DNA from: Pirellulaceae bacterium
GTDB lineage: Bacteria; Planctomycetota; Planctomycetia; Pirellulales; Pirellulaceae
Assembly (NCBI GenBank): GCA_018402565.1
Contig: JAGYIQ010000003.1
Location: 62,001 to 126,000, forward strand
Length of the DNA: 64,000 bases
Direction of reading: 5' to 3'
In this document: piece by piece, positions 55,620 through 63,488 of the stretch
How the letters are laid out: the number at the start of each line of letters is the position of its first letter
Numbering within the stretch: the stretch's first letter is position 1
The notes under the pieces: model-generated
What the model saw: the letters and a program-made list of their open reading frames with translations, nothing else
The model's database searches: none
What the model was told of the DNA's origin: nothing
Program-made: the position numbers and the translations under genes

Positions 55620-56720
55620 CTAGGCGACTCGGAGGTGATGGGCCGGGGAAGCGAATTGATCGATACTGACTAACGGGCCGCGGGGACCATACGAATCTTC
55701 TGTCCAGGCATGCGAGCGAATCGCCGAGAGAATTTGATTGGCAACGGCCACCGCTCGATGGCCGTCGGACGCTGGAACTTGATTGGCTCGCCCTGAGACG
55801 ATGGCCTGGAAAAAATCTGCCTGCTCATCTAACAAGGGATTGCAACCGGCAATTTCGCACTCGGTCTTGGGCAATACGGTCTCGAACAATTCCGCGGTCA
55901 GACGCTGCTTGGCTTCCGCCGACAAACGATTGAAAATGACTCGCTTGGCTTGGACTTCTTCCGGAACCGTTACACTTGTGATCTGTCGCGAGGTCAGATC
56001 CGCATGCACGAAGCCATTGGTGCCCACCAACTTGAGCGATCGCTCAGCGGTGTAACTGCAGCGAGACGCCCACAAGTTGACGACCGCGCCGTTGGTAAAC
56101 GTGACCCGCGCTTGAGCCATGTCTTCATGGTCACCGAACAGGCTGACGCCCATGGCTTCAACTCGCTGGACATCGGCATCCATCAGGTTGAGCATCAAGT
56201 CGATGTCATGGATCATCAAGTCCATGACCACCCCGACGTCGGTCGAGCGTCCGGTAAACCGCCCAGCCCGATGCAGCTCCGCGTAGCGTGGGTTCTCGAT
56301 CTGTTGCCGCGCCGCTTGATACACGGGGTTGAACCGCTCCACGTGGCCCACTTGAACGACACAACGCTGCTGTTTGGCCAAATCGACCAACTGTTGACTC
56401 TCTCGCACGGTGAAGGTCAACGGTTTTTCGATCAGCAGATGCTTCCGCCGCTGCAACAATTGGCGAGCCGTCTCGAAGTGTGTCTTGGTCGGGGTGGCCA
56501 CAATCGCCGCATCAAACGACAAATGGCAGGCGTCCACCGAGGCAAACGTTGGCAGCTCCCATTGGGCGCCCAACGCCTCGCGCGTGGTGGGGCAGGGGTC
56601 CACGATACCCACGCATTGAATGGGTGTCGCCCCATTTTCTGTGGCATGTTCGTGGAGCAACTTAAGGTGAATTTTCCCCAGGTGACCTGCTCCGACCAGT
56701 AGTACCGAGAGCGGTTTCAT
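55620..56720 (-). CDS. Gfo/Idh/MocA-type oxidoreductase in lipid A operon
   Basis: A 366-residue NAD(P)-dependent oxidoreductase. The Rossmann motif is VGAGHLGKIHL; the signature EKPLT is at LLIEKPLTFT, and the catalytic part of the second domain has GRFTGRSTDVGVVMDLMIHDIDLML with the conserved Asp and His. Start ATG 56720 overlaps the lpxA stop as ATGA, so it is translationally coupled to lpxA; the 30-codon extension upstream is not used. In some bacteria an enzyme of this family (GnnA) next to lpxA oxidises UDP-GlcNAc at C3 so that amide-linked lipid A is made. The partner aminotransferase GnnB is not in this window, so that assignment is tentative. Confidence 0.85.
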   Translation of the reverse strand: MKPLSVLLVGAGHLGKIHLKLLHEHATENGATPIQCVGIVDPCPTTREALGAQWELPTFASVDACHLSFDAAIVATPTKTHFETARQLLQRRKHLLIEKPLTFTVRESQQLVDLAKQQRCVVQVGHVERFNPVYQAARQQIENPRYAELHRAGRFTGRSTDVGVVMDLMIHDIDLMLNLMDADVQRVEAMGVSLFGDHEDMAQARVTFTNGAVVNLWASRCSYTAERSLKLVGTNGFVHADLTSRQITSVTVPEEVQAKRVIFNRLSAEAKQRLTAELFETVLPKTECEIAGCNPLLDEQADFFQAIVSGRANQVPASDGHRAVAVANQILSAIRSHAWTEDSYGPRGPLVSIDQFASPAHHLRVA

Positions 56721-57580
56721 GCGGCTTTGCTCCTTTGATCGCGTCCGCGACCCTTGATGCCATTGAGTTTGTGTTCCAGGAACATGAATAGATGTTCCAG
56801 GGCCGGACACCAGAGCCCCTGTTCGTGCAGCGTCCGCTTGGCATTTTCACGGCCAATCGGATCGTGGTATAGCAATCGATAAGCTTCGGACAATGCAGCG
56901 ATCTCCGAGCTGGGAAACTGATTGCGACGCAGGGCCACTAAGTTGACTTTGCGTGGTCGCGAGGGAATCCCATCGCAGAGCATGAATGGTGGCGCGTCTT
57001 GAATAATACGAGACAGACCGGCTACGAAACAATAAGAACCCACCGAGACAAAGTGATGGCAGGCCACCACTCCGCTGAAGGTCACATTGTCATGCACGTG
57101 CACGTGACCGCCCAACATACAGCCGTTGGCCATCGTCACGTGGCTGCCGACGTGGCAATCGTGAGCGATATGGCAGCCGGTCATCAGATAATTGTGGCTG
57201 CCGACATAGGTTAGCCCAACTTCCTTTTCCGTGCCACGATTGATCGTCACACCCTCGCGAAAGGTGTTGTCATCCCCAATTTCAACTCGGGTGGGCGTAC
57301 CGCGATAGGAATGATCTTGCGGTTCACCCCCGATCACGCAGTTCGCATGAATCTTGTTTCGAGCGCCTATCTTGGTGTGCCCAATGACTGTCACGTTATT
57401 GTGCAGGATCGTTCCCGCCCCAATTGTGACGTCGGGGCCAATCAGGCAAAAAGGACCAATTTCTACCCCAGACTCCACGACAGCACGCGGATCGACTGAA
57501 GCCAACGGCGAAATCTTGGGGGCGACCCAGAGATCCTCCTGCTCAGCGCGGAATACTTTGAGAGGGTGTGTTGGCTGCAT
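56717..57580 (-). CDS. lpxA: UDP-N-acetylglucosamine acyltransferase
   Basis: A 287-residue left-handed beta-helix enzyme, the first step in lipid A synthesis. Hexapeptide repeats cover about residues 24-190, with the catalytic histidine His140 in CHIAHDCHVG, the GGEPQDHSYRG motif of the acyl-binding site, and GLSRIIQDAPPFML. The C-terminal helices include RLLYHDPIGRENAKRTL. N-terminus is about 20 residues longer than in E. coli. It is downstream of lpxC by 39 bases and overlaps the oxidoreductase start. Confidence 0.96.
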   Translation of the reverse strand: MQPTHPLKVFRAEQEDLWVAPKISPLASVDPRAVVESGVEIGPFCLIGPDVTIGAGTILHNNVTVIGHTKIGARNKIHANCVIGGEPQDHSYRGTPTRVEIGDDNTFREGVTINRGTEKEVGLTYVGSHNYLMTGCHIAHDCHVGSHVTMANGCMLGGHVHVHDNVTFSGVVACHHFVSVGSYCFVAGLSRIIQDAPPFMLCDGIPSRPRKVNLVALRRNQFPSSEIAALSEAYRLLYHDPIGRENAKRTLHEQGLWCPALEHLFMFLEHKLNGIKGRGRDQRSKAA

Positions 57581-57619
57581 AGGTTGGACCCGTTTTCCAA
57601 AGGGGGTTGGCGGTTTTAT

Positions 57620-58498
57620 TTACGCGGACTGGCGACGCGCAAACACGAGCGACTCGTACAACTGAACCAGTTGCTCGGCCAATTCGGCGTTCAACTGATG
57701 CCCACTGCGATAGGCGGTGATCGTACCCACAACATCAAAAGGAGCCAACATCAGATCTCCCAAGACATCCAATGTCTTGTGTCGCACGCACTCATCAGCA
57801 AAGCGCAAACGACTGCCAATGGGACCATCATTGCCAAAGACCAGCACCTCTCGGTTACTGACCTTCAATCCCACGCCCATCTGACGCAGGATCTCGGCTT
57901 CCTCTTGCAGTAAGAACGTGCGGGCACCCGCTAACTCTCGCGAAAAGTTTTCGGGAGAGTGCACGTAGATCAATTGCTGGGCTCCAATCGCCGGGTGAGA
58001 ATACTCCAGCGAGTAGCGAATCTCCAAGCGACCGGATGAGTTGGGTTGAGCGCGAATCCAACTGCCTTCATGCCCGATCTGGATCTCGCGATCCACGACC
58101 AAAGTGGGACGCGGCAGTTTTTGCGTGACCGTACCCACCGACTGCAACAAGTGCAACAACTCTAAGCAAGAACCGTCGAACGCCGGCACCTCTCCGCGAT
58201 CCAACTGAATCACGCAGTTGTCGACCTGCACACCCGACAAGGCAGCCAAGACGTGCTCTACCATGTCGACCGAATCCGTGCCACTGACCAACACGGTCCG
58301 ACGCGGAACTTCGACCCGCTGCCCCACCGTGGCCGGAATGCAGGTCTGCTCCGGCACATCGATCCGCTGGAAGACGATCCCAGTTCCCGCCGGTGCCGGC
58401 AAGAACCGCATTCGCACGTCCAACCCACTCCAATAACTTCGACCGCAGACCTCAATTGGCATCTTGATGGTCTGCTGGCTTCTCGGTTTCGGATTCAA
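57620..58498 (-). CDS. lpxC: UDP-3-O-acyl-N-acetylglucosamine deacetylase
   Basis: A 292-residue zinc deacetylase, the committed step of lipid A. Zinc ligands are His82 (VEHVLAAL, with Glu81 as base), His240 (DECVRHKTLDVLGDL) with Asp244; His267 in SGHQLN completes the site. The usual GxGLHTG motif near the N-terminus is replaced by SYWSGLDV. No ATG gives the full N-terminal strand; the TTG at 58498 is the best start (GGAAAC upstream), since the ATG at 58462 would remove the first strand. The frame is open to 58588 but that part is not needed. Lies between skp (100 bases upstream) and lpxA. Confidence 0.93.
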   Translation of the reverse strand: MNPKPRSQQTIKMPIEVCGRSYWSGLDVRMRFLPAPAGTGIVFQRIDVPEQTCIPATVGQRVEVPRRTVLVSGTDSVDMVEHVLAALSGVQVDNCVIQLDRGEVPAFDGSCLELLHLLQSVGTVTQKLPRPTLVVDREIQIGHEGSWIRAQPNSSGRLEIRYSLEYSHPAIGAQQLIYVHSPENFSRELAGARTFLLQEEAEILRQMGVGLKVSNREVLVFGNDGPIGSRLRFADECVRHKTLDVLGDLMLAPFDVVGTITAYRSGHQLNAELAEQLVQLYESLVFARRQSA

Positions 58499-58598
58499 GC
58501 GAGTTTCCGTTCTGTGCTGAAGCCTAGATAATTTTACAAGCACCACTAAAACTGACCACGCAGGACGACATCCATGTCGCCGACGCAAGTCACGCGTG

Positions 58599-59195
58599 CT
58601 AACGATTGGCAGGAACTGCAGCGGTCGGGCCGCTGGCGGCAGGAGTCGCCTGGCATAGATCTTTGATCGTTTGAGTGATCTCCCAATCCGGCCGAGCGTA
58701 GACGACGTTGGAGCCCATACGCTCCATAATGGTGGCGGGGTTCTCGAGATCCATCGGACGCGAGTTGTAATGAATCACGGTCGAGATGCCGTGATGCTGG
58801 CAATAGGCGGCCACCTTGCTCGAGACGTCCGTGTAGATCTGGTAGTAAATCTTGGCCTCTTTTTGCGCAAACTCCTTGCCGCGCAAGCGCTTTTGTACAT
58901 CCAGATTCGCTGCCTGGCTGGCGATCTCCGCCTCACCCTGGCGATAGTCGTCGCTGTTGGGGTCGGTGCCCCGCAACAATTGAAACTTGCCGTTTAAGGC
59001 TTCGCGTTGACGAGTTTGATCTTCCTCAAACTGGCGAATCTCCTGCTTCAACCCCTCCAACTGGGTCACAAACAGTGGGTGGGACTCGAACACAGCCCCC
59101 ATGTCGATAGCCACCAACGAAGCCTGGCCGACCGCCGATTCAATACGACCAGCCAGCACAACACAGACGCAAATCAAACCTAACATCCAACGCAT
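58599..59195 (-). CDS. skp: OmpH/Skp-family periplasmic chaperone
   Basis: A 198-residue exported protein. Signal peptide MRWMLGLICVCVVLAGRIES, mature part starts with VAIDMGAVFESHP, the short strand characteristic of Skp, then a long coiled coil (about residues 42-125, EIRQFEEDQTRQREALNGKF and QKRLRGKEFAQKEAKIYYQI) and closing strand ISTVIHYNSRPMDLENP. Start ATG 59195 with AAGGAG. Skp genes often precede lpx genes, in agreement with the order skp-lpxC-lpxA here. The chaperone keeps outer-membrane proteins soluble in the periplasm. Confidence 0.9.
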   Translation of the reverse strand: MRWMLGLICVCVVLAGRIESAVGQASLVAIDMGAVFESHPLFVTQLEGLKQEIRQFEEDQTRQREALNGKFQLLRGTDPNSDDYRQGEAEIASQAANLDVQKRLRGKEFAQKEAKIYYQIYTDVSSKVAAYCQHHGISTVIHYNSRPMDLENPATIMERMGSNVVYARPDWEITQTIKDLCQATPAASGPTAAVPANR

Positions 59196-59346
59196 TTTGC
59201 TCGCACTCCTTTGCGATTGACCATCTCGGGAACCAACCTGCCGCTGGGTCGGTAGCGGCGTCGCACTCCGGCACGCCTCTCCCGAGCGGGATTCTTACCG
59301 GATTTCAACAATCCGTAAAGAGCAGTTTTTTCAGGGGGAAACCCGA

Positions 59347-60444
59347 TTAACGTTCGCGGAAAAATCTGGCCTGCAGCTCGTCCGCCAAGTCCAAGTACTT
59401 TGACCGCGAATCGTACAAAAAGTAGAACAAGATGGCGTTGGCCAAAACCGAACACATCATCAGCCACCACGAAAACTGATCCATTGATTTGTCGGCCCGA
59501 CTCCGCGATGTCCCGTCGGTATCCGTCGTCGACACGGCATCGCTCGTCACGAGTGTCGTACCAGCAGTTTGGCCGCCGGGGATGGCCGGACCCTGAAACT
59601 GCGGAGTATCCCTGAGGAACGTCTCTTCCTCGGCATCGCCCCCCGGACGAACCGGTCGACCCTGACGCAATCCCGTTCCAGTACTGAATTCGGGTAACGC
59701 AATGCCCACATCCCAACCAGCAATCTGCGATTGTCGATTGGCAATCGTGGCCGCAGCTCGCTGCCGATTCATCTGGTCCGTCGCCAGCATGCGGTCGCCC
59801 GTCGCCAATGACTCCCCTCCCGACAACGGCAGTAACGGATTGGAGGCATTGCTGAACGCGGAGTTGGTTTGACCAAGGCCCGCGGGATTCAGCTGAGGCA
59901 GGCCCGGATTGCCACCCGTTCCAAAGTTGGAACCCGGGTTGGACTGACCGGAATTGGCCGACTGCCACTCGCCTCCCGCACCAATCTGGGGCGTCTGAGA
60001 CTGGGGCGTCTGAAACTGGGGCGCCTGAGACTGGGGCGCCTGAGACTGGGCAGGCAGCCACGGGTTCGACACGTTCCCGCCCATCCCACCGGCTCCCGCC
60101 GGATTGCGCAGCCCGGGGTTGCCGCTTGGCAGTTGAGGGTTCGGCATTCCAGGCCAACCCGCCCCCTGTTGGCTCTCAGCCGGGTTGAGCGGGCCGAACT
60201 CGTTGGCGGTTTCGCTCAGCGACGTCCGCGTCGGAATCGACTGCAAATCCTGGCCATTCGCGGGATTGGTCCAATTCGTGAGGGGACGAATACCGGTCAC
60301 GGTGCTGTCCGTCCGCGACTGATTCGAAGTCGGCGACTGCTGGGCTCCCGCCAGTCCAGTGTTTAGGCATAGCCATGCCCCGAAGAAGCACCCAATCAGG
60401 GCGCATCTGGCACGAAGTTCCGGGTTTTCAAGACATAGGATCAC
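59347..60444 (-). CDS. Exported Pro/Gln-rich protein with C-terminal membrane anchor
   Basis: A 365-residue protein I cannot name. The start is GTG 60444, supported by GGGAGG seven bases upstream; it gives a signal peptide (about residues 10-33, CALIGCFFGAWLCLNTGLAGA, cleavage before QQS). The mature protein is low complexity, rich in Pro, Asn, Gln and Gly, with a SQAPQ/SQTPQ repeat (from a 15-bp DNA tandem at about 60000-60045). At the C-terminus is one helix (SWWLMMCSVLANAILFYFLYD) followed by about 18 charged residues (DLADELQARFFRER). The architecture is a single-pass protein with a long disordered extracytoplasmic part. Not obviously linked to skp, which begins 151 bases downstream. Confidence 0.68.
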   Translation of the reverse strand: MILCLENPELRARCALIGCFFGAWLCLNTGLAGAQQSPTSNQSRTDSTVTGIRPLTNWTNPANGQDLQSIPTRTSLSETANEFGPLNPAESQQGAGWPGMPNPQLPSGNPGLRNPAGAGGMGGNVSNPWLPAQSQAPQSQAPQFQTPQSQTPQIGAGGEWQSANSGQSNPGSNFGTGGNPGLPQLNPAGLGQTNSAFSNASNPLLPLSGGESLATGDRMLATDQMNRQRAAATIANRQSQIAGWDVGIALPEFSTGTGLRQGRPVRPGGDAEEETFLRDTPQFQGPAIPGGQTAGTTLVTSDAVSTTDTDGTSRSRADKSMDQFSWWLMMCSVLANAILFYFLYDSRSKYLDLADELQARFFRER

Positions 60445-60868
60445 TGCGACACCTCCCGTGGAACGTGTTTCCCTCTCATATAATCCTAGGCGATAACCAA
60501 AGCCTGAGTAAATAGAGAAGATGGCAGAAACGCGAAATCCAGGGATATACCCAGTAAATAATGGCCTGGCTCCGACGGCCCGACCTTGACTCGCTGCCCA
60601 AGTTCCCTCAACAAACGGCTCCTCGCGACGGACCCAGCCGGGCCAATATTTAGGCACTTTCACATTAAACGCCCTAATCTCGGAGTTTTTTAACCTTTAA
60701 GGGCTTGATCCAGCCATTAAATGGTATATGCTTGGCGACCGGGCGGGTCTTGGTCGGCCGTGTCGGTCGCCGGGTCCCCGCGCGACCTGGGACTGACCAC
60801 CGTAGAACGCCTTCCCTCGGTGGTTATTCACCTGCGGTCCCGCTCCCTCAACCTCGAAAGTGCCTCCG
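60445..60868. other. Divergent intergenic region
   Basis: About 424 bases between the exported protein (minus) and the HTH protein (plus). Contains a small palindrome CCATTAAATGG (60713-60723) that might be an operator of the HTH gene, and AT-rich sequence at 60680-60735, but no clear promoter boxes or gene. Confidence 0.5.
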
Positions 60869-62017
60869 ATGCGTTACTCCTTCCGTTTGGCCGAACTGCT
60901 TGGGCATAATCCGGACCCGCGTCGTCGCCCGGGAACGATCAAGGCGATCGTCGAGTACACCGGGCTGGACCGGCACCAGGTGGCCGCTCTACTGAAAAAC
61001 GAAGTCAAGTACATCCCGCTGAAGGCCTTGTCCCGCCTCTGCGATTATCTGGTCGAACATGGTCACACCACGGCGGATCGTTTGCCGGGTGCACTGTTCG
61101 CCATCGAGCCGGAGAGCTTCTGGGAGGTGCTGGCCCGCCGCAATCGGCTGGAGTTTTGCCTCGGGGTCCGCAAAGATGTGGACTCGGATTCGCCCGAGGT
61201 GTCTTACGTGGTCGCCTCCGACGCGGTTCTGATGGGCGAACTGCTCAATGGCGTCACCACTTTGGGCGGTACCGCCAAGTTGCGGAGCACCGATGCGCCG
61301 TCCGATCGCACGGAATTGCCGCACCCGGAGCACCTGAAGCAGTCGTTGGTCTGGTCGCCGGGACAAGCTCCGCAGGCCGAGGTGGTCGATCGAGCCCGGG
61401 AGATCTACGACGGATTTCTGGCCTCCAGCGGCGATAAGGGCTTGGTGGGGCTGGGTAGTACCAAGAGCAACCCGGTGGTCGAGTTGATCGTGTCGCAGGC
61501 GTTTGGTTGCGAGTCCTTCGTCTCCCAGGACGGCGTGCGAACGGCGCAAGATCGGGCCTGCCCGTTTTTCTTGCGTTACCGGGCTCAAGATCCCAACGCG
61601 ACCTCATGCTTTGGCGGCATGACGCTCGCCGCGGACGAAAAGACCACCGATCCCGGCATTTATTATGAAGACGCCAAAGGTCGCTGGGTCTCGGTTCCCT
61701 GCGGGTCGAACCGCCAAGACGCGGCGTTCTTGTTCTACATTCACCGCGAGTCCCAAGGCCAGCTGGAAATGGCCCTGGGCGGGTTTTCGGGCCGCGCCAC
61801 GCGATTGTTGGCACGCACCCTTTCCACCCGGTCCGAGGACTTCTGGCCGCCGCAATACGAGGGCCAGGGCGTTCAGATCGGTGCCTACGTCGTCCAATTC
61901 AGTTGGAGCGAGAGCGAACAGCCGGTGGATATCTTGCGGACCGACCTGAACGCCAACACCCGCGTGATCCCGATCCCCACCGAGGCGATCGCTCGCCGGG
62001 TCGAAGGCCAGCACTAA
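60869..62017 (+). CDS. HTH-domain protein with unknown C-terminal domain
   Basis: A 382-residue protein. The first 65 residues (RYSFRLAELLGHNPDPRRRP ... IKAIVEYTGLDRHQVAALLK ... IPLKALSRLCDYLVEHG) have the five-helix pattern of Cro/C1-type HTH domains, with the recognition helix probably HQVAALLKNEVKYIPL. The remaining 310 residues are a globular alpha/beta domain (VGLGSTKSNPVVELIVSQAFG, SQDGVRTAQDRACPFFLRYR, RQDAAFLFYIHRES) not recognised; no membrane helix. Start ATG 60869 (a GTG lies three codons upstream). The stop TAA abuts the inverted-repeat element at 62017. Probably a planctomycete regulator of unknown signal. Confidence 0.78.
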   Translation: MRYSFRLAELLGHNPDPRRRPGTIKAIVEYTGLDRHQVAALLKNEVKYIPLKALSRLCDYLVEHGHTTADRLPGALFAIEPESFWEVLARRNRLEFCLGVRKDVDSDSPEVSYVVASDAVLMGELLNGVTTLGGTAKLRSTDAPSDRTELPHPEHLKQSLVWSPGQAPQAEVVDRAREIYDGFLASSGDKGLVGLGSTKSNPVVELIVSQAFGCESFVSQDGVRTAQDRACPFFLRYRAQDPNATSCFGGMTLAADEKTTDPGIYYEDAKGRWVSVPCGSNRQDAAFLFYIHRESQGQLEMALGGFSGRATRLLARTLSTRSEDFWPPQYEGQGVQIGAYVVQFSWSESEQPVDILRTDLNANTRVIPIPTEAIARRVEGQH

Positions 62018-62142
62018 GGACTTGTCCACAATTTAGTTACCGAAGTAGTCGGGACCGGGGCCTCGTCGAATTCCCACGAAAACCGGGTGCTAACGCACTC
62101 CGGCTGATTTCCAATTCGGTAAGTTAATTACTGACAAGTCCT
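62017..62142. mobile_element. Second type of inverted-repeat element (about 126 bp)
   Basis: Left end AGGACTTGTC-CACAATTTAG-TTACCGAA and right end TTCGGTAA-GTTAATTA-CTGACAAGTCCT are near-perfect complements of about 28 bases. The interior holds the hairpin unit CCGGGTGCTAACGCACTCCG also found at 7627 (there with GAG). No gene inside. It starts at the last base of the HTH gene stop codon and ends where the 145-bp element begins. Confidence 0.8.
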
Positions 62143-62285
62143 AGTGCTTTGTCACAGCCAAAACTTGGGGTGTGGCAAAGGGGTCAGGCGTCAATTGTGC
62201 GAAGCACCCGCAGGGCCGTTCCGGCAATTGACGCCTGACCCCTTTGCCACACCGATCCCAGAATTAAATTGTGACAAAGCACTAG
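62141..62285. mobile_element. 145-bp palindromic MITE/REPIN-like element, copy 2
   Basis: Same length and ends as 46270-46414 (CTAGTGCTTTGTCACA ... TGTGACAAAGCACTAG), with the inner GGGGTCAGGCGTCAATTG pair conserved. It overlaps the last two bases of the neighbouring inverted-repeat element. It is followed by about 190 bases of plain spacer before the RDD gene. Confidence 0.92.
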
Positions 62286-62477
62286 GCCGTTGTCTCGACG
62301 GGGCCTGGCGGTTCGGCTTGTCCCGCAACTTGCGGAGCGTCAATGCGCGGCCCAGCCCTGTTGGGTCGCGGGGCTGGCGATAGTAAACTCTAGGCCTGTA
62401 GGTGTGGCCCGCGGGGGCCAGAGACCGAAAGTGGTACACCCAGGGAACGGCCCTGGCCTGCGAGCTGAGGCGGACAG

Positions 62478-63488
62478 ATGAGTGTGGGAAGTCAGGCGGG
62501 GGGCAACGGGCTGGCCTCCAAAGTCCCGGTGAAGCTCGATCAACGCATCTGGGTAGACACGCCCGAACAGATCCGCTTCCAGTACCAGACCGTCGGCGGT
62601 CTGACGCGGGGCATGGCATTGGCCTTGGATCTGATCTTCATGGCCCTGTTGCTCGCTGGCTTGACCGCGATCGCTGGGCTCCTGTCCTTCCTCGTCTTGT
62701 GGCTGTTCGCGTTTGGCTCAGCCGGCTCGGCCGTGGTGGATGCCCTGTTTGGGTTGGGGAGCGGCTTCTACTTGATTGCCCTGTTCTTGCTGTGGTGGTT
62801 TTACGGCGTGATCCAAGAGTACGCATTTCGCGGCCGGACTTGGGGCAAGATGCTGATGCAGATCCAGGTCCTGGGCCTGGACGGTCGCACACCGACCTTG
62901 GCCCAATGCGTGTGGCGAAACTTCCTCCGTCTGGCCGATGGCTTGCCCTTTTTTCCAATCATTTTCTTGATCCCTGCGGACGACTTTTCTTTAGTAGAAA
63001 ATAGCCAGAGATCGCGGACGATCATTGAAGCGGCCGCGGAAAGAAGTACGTTTTTCCCCACTTTCGGCGTGGCGATCTTGGCCATGATGCTGACGACCCG
63101 CAATCAACGACTGGGCGATCTGTTTGCCGGGACCATGGTCGTCGAGACCGAGTCTTACGGGACGCCGATGGTGCCGGTGTACCAAGATCCCGAACTGCTG
63201 GCCTTGGCCGACCGCTTGCCTCGGGGGTTCCACGCCAGCCGCGAATTGGTCGATACTTTGTCCCTGTTTGTCTCCCGCAGGGGTCGCTTCACTCTGGAGC
63301 GGCGCCGGGAGATCGCGCGGCATCTGGCGGCAGTCTTGGCGGTGGAGTTTGGCTTCACCGAACCCATCGATCCCGATCTTTTGTTGGGCGCAGTTTACCT
63401 CCGCGCGGTCTGCGACCCGAACAAAGTGACCGCCTTGTACGAGGCCTCTCGGAGTAAACGGTCTGCCTTGTCGGGGATCTCACTATGA
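62478..63488 (+). CDS. RDD-family membrane protein
   Basis: A 336-residue membrane protein with the RDD pattern: GGLTRGMALALDLIFMALLL (first helix with the Arg and Asp), GVIQEYAFRGRTWGKMLMQIQVLGLDG, RNFLRLADGLPFF and TTRNQRLGDLFAGTMVVE (Asp). Helices occupy about residues 45-75, 85-120 and 150-215. A C-terminal soluble domain of about 110 residues (RRGRFTLERRREIARHLA) follows. Start ATG 62478 with GAGG upstream. Stop overlaps the next gene as ATGA. The RDD-SpoIIM pair commonly precedes MoxR/DUF58 genes in such operons. Confidence 0.88.
   Translation: MSVGSQAGGNGLASKVPVKLDQRIWVDTPEQIRFQYQTVGGLTRGMALALDLIFMALLLAGLTAIAGLLSFLVLWLFAFGSAGSAVVDALFGLGSGFYLIALFLLWWFYGVIQEYAFRGRTWGKMLMQIQVLGLDGRTPTLAQCVWRNFLRLADGLPFFPIIFLIPADDFSLVENSQRSRTIIEAAAERSTFFPTFGVAILAMMLTTRNQRLGDLFAGTMVVETESYGTPMVPVYQDPELLALADRLPRGFHASRELVDTLSLFVSRRGRFTLERRREIARHLAAVLAVEFGFTEPIDPDLLLGAVYLRAVCDPNKVTALYEASRSKRSALSGISL

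Noticed and set aside
60479-60484. TATAAT on the plus strand as promoter of the HTH gene
   Set aside because: No -35 box at proper distance and nearly 390 bases from the start codon; chance match is likely.
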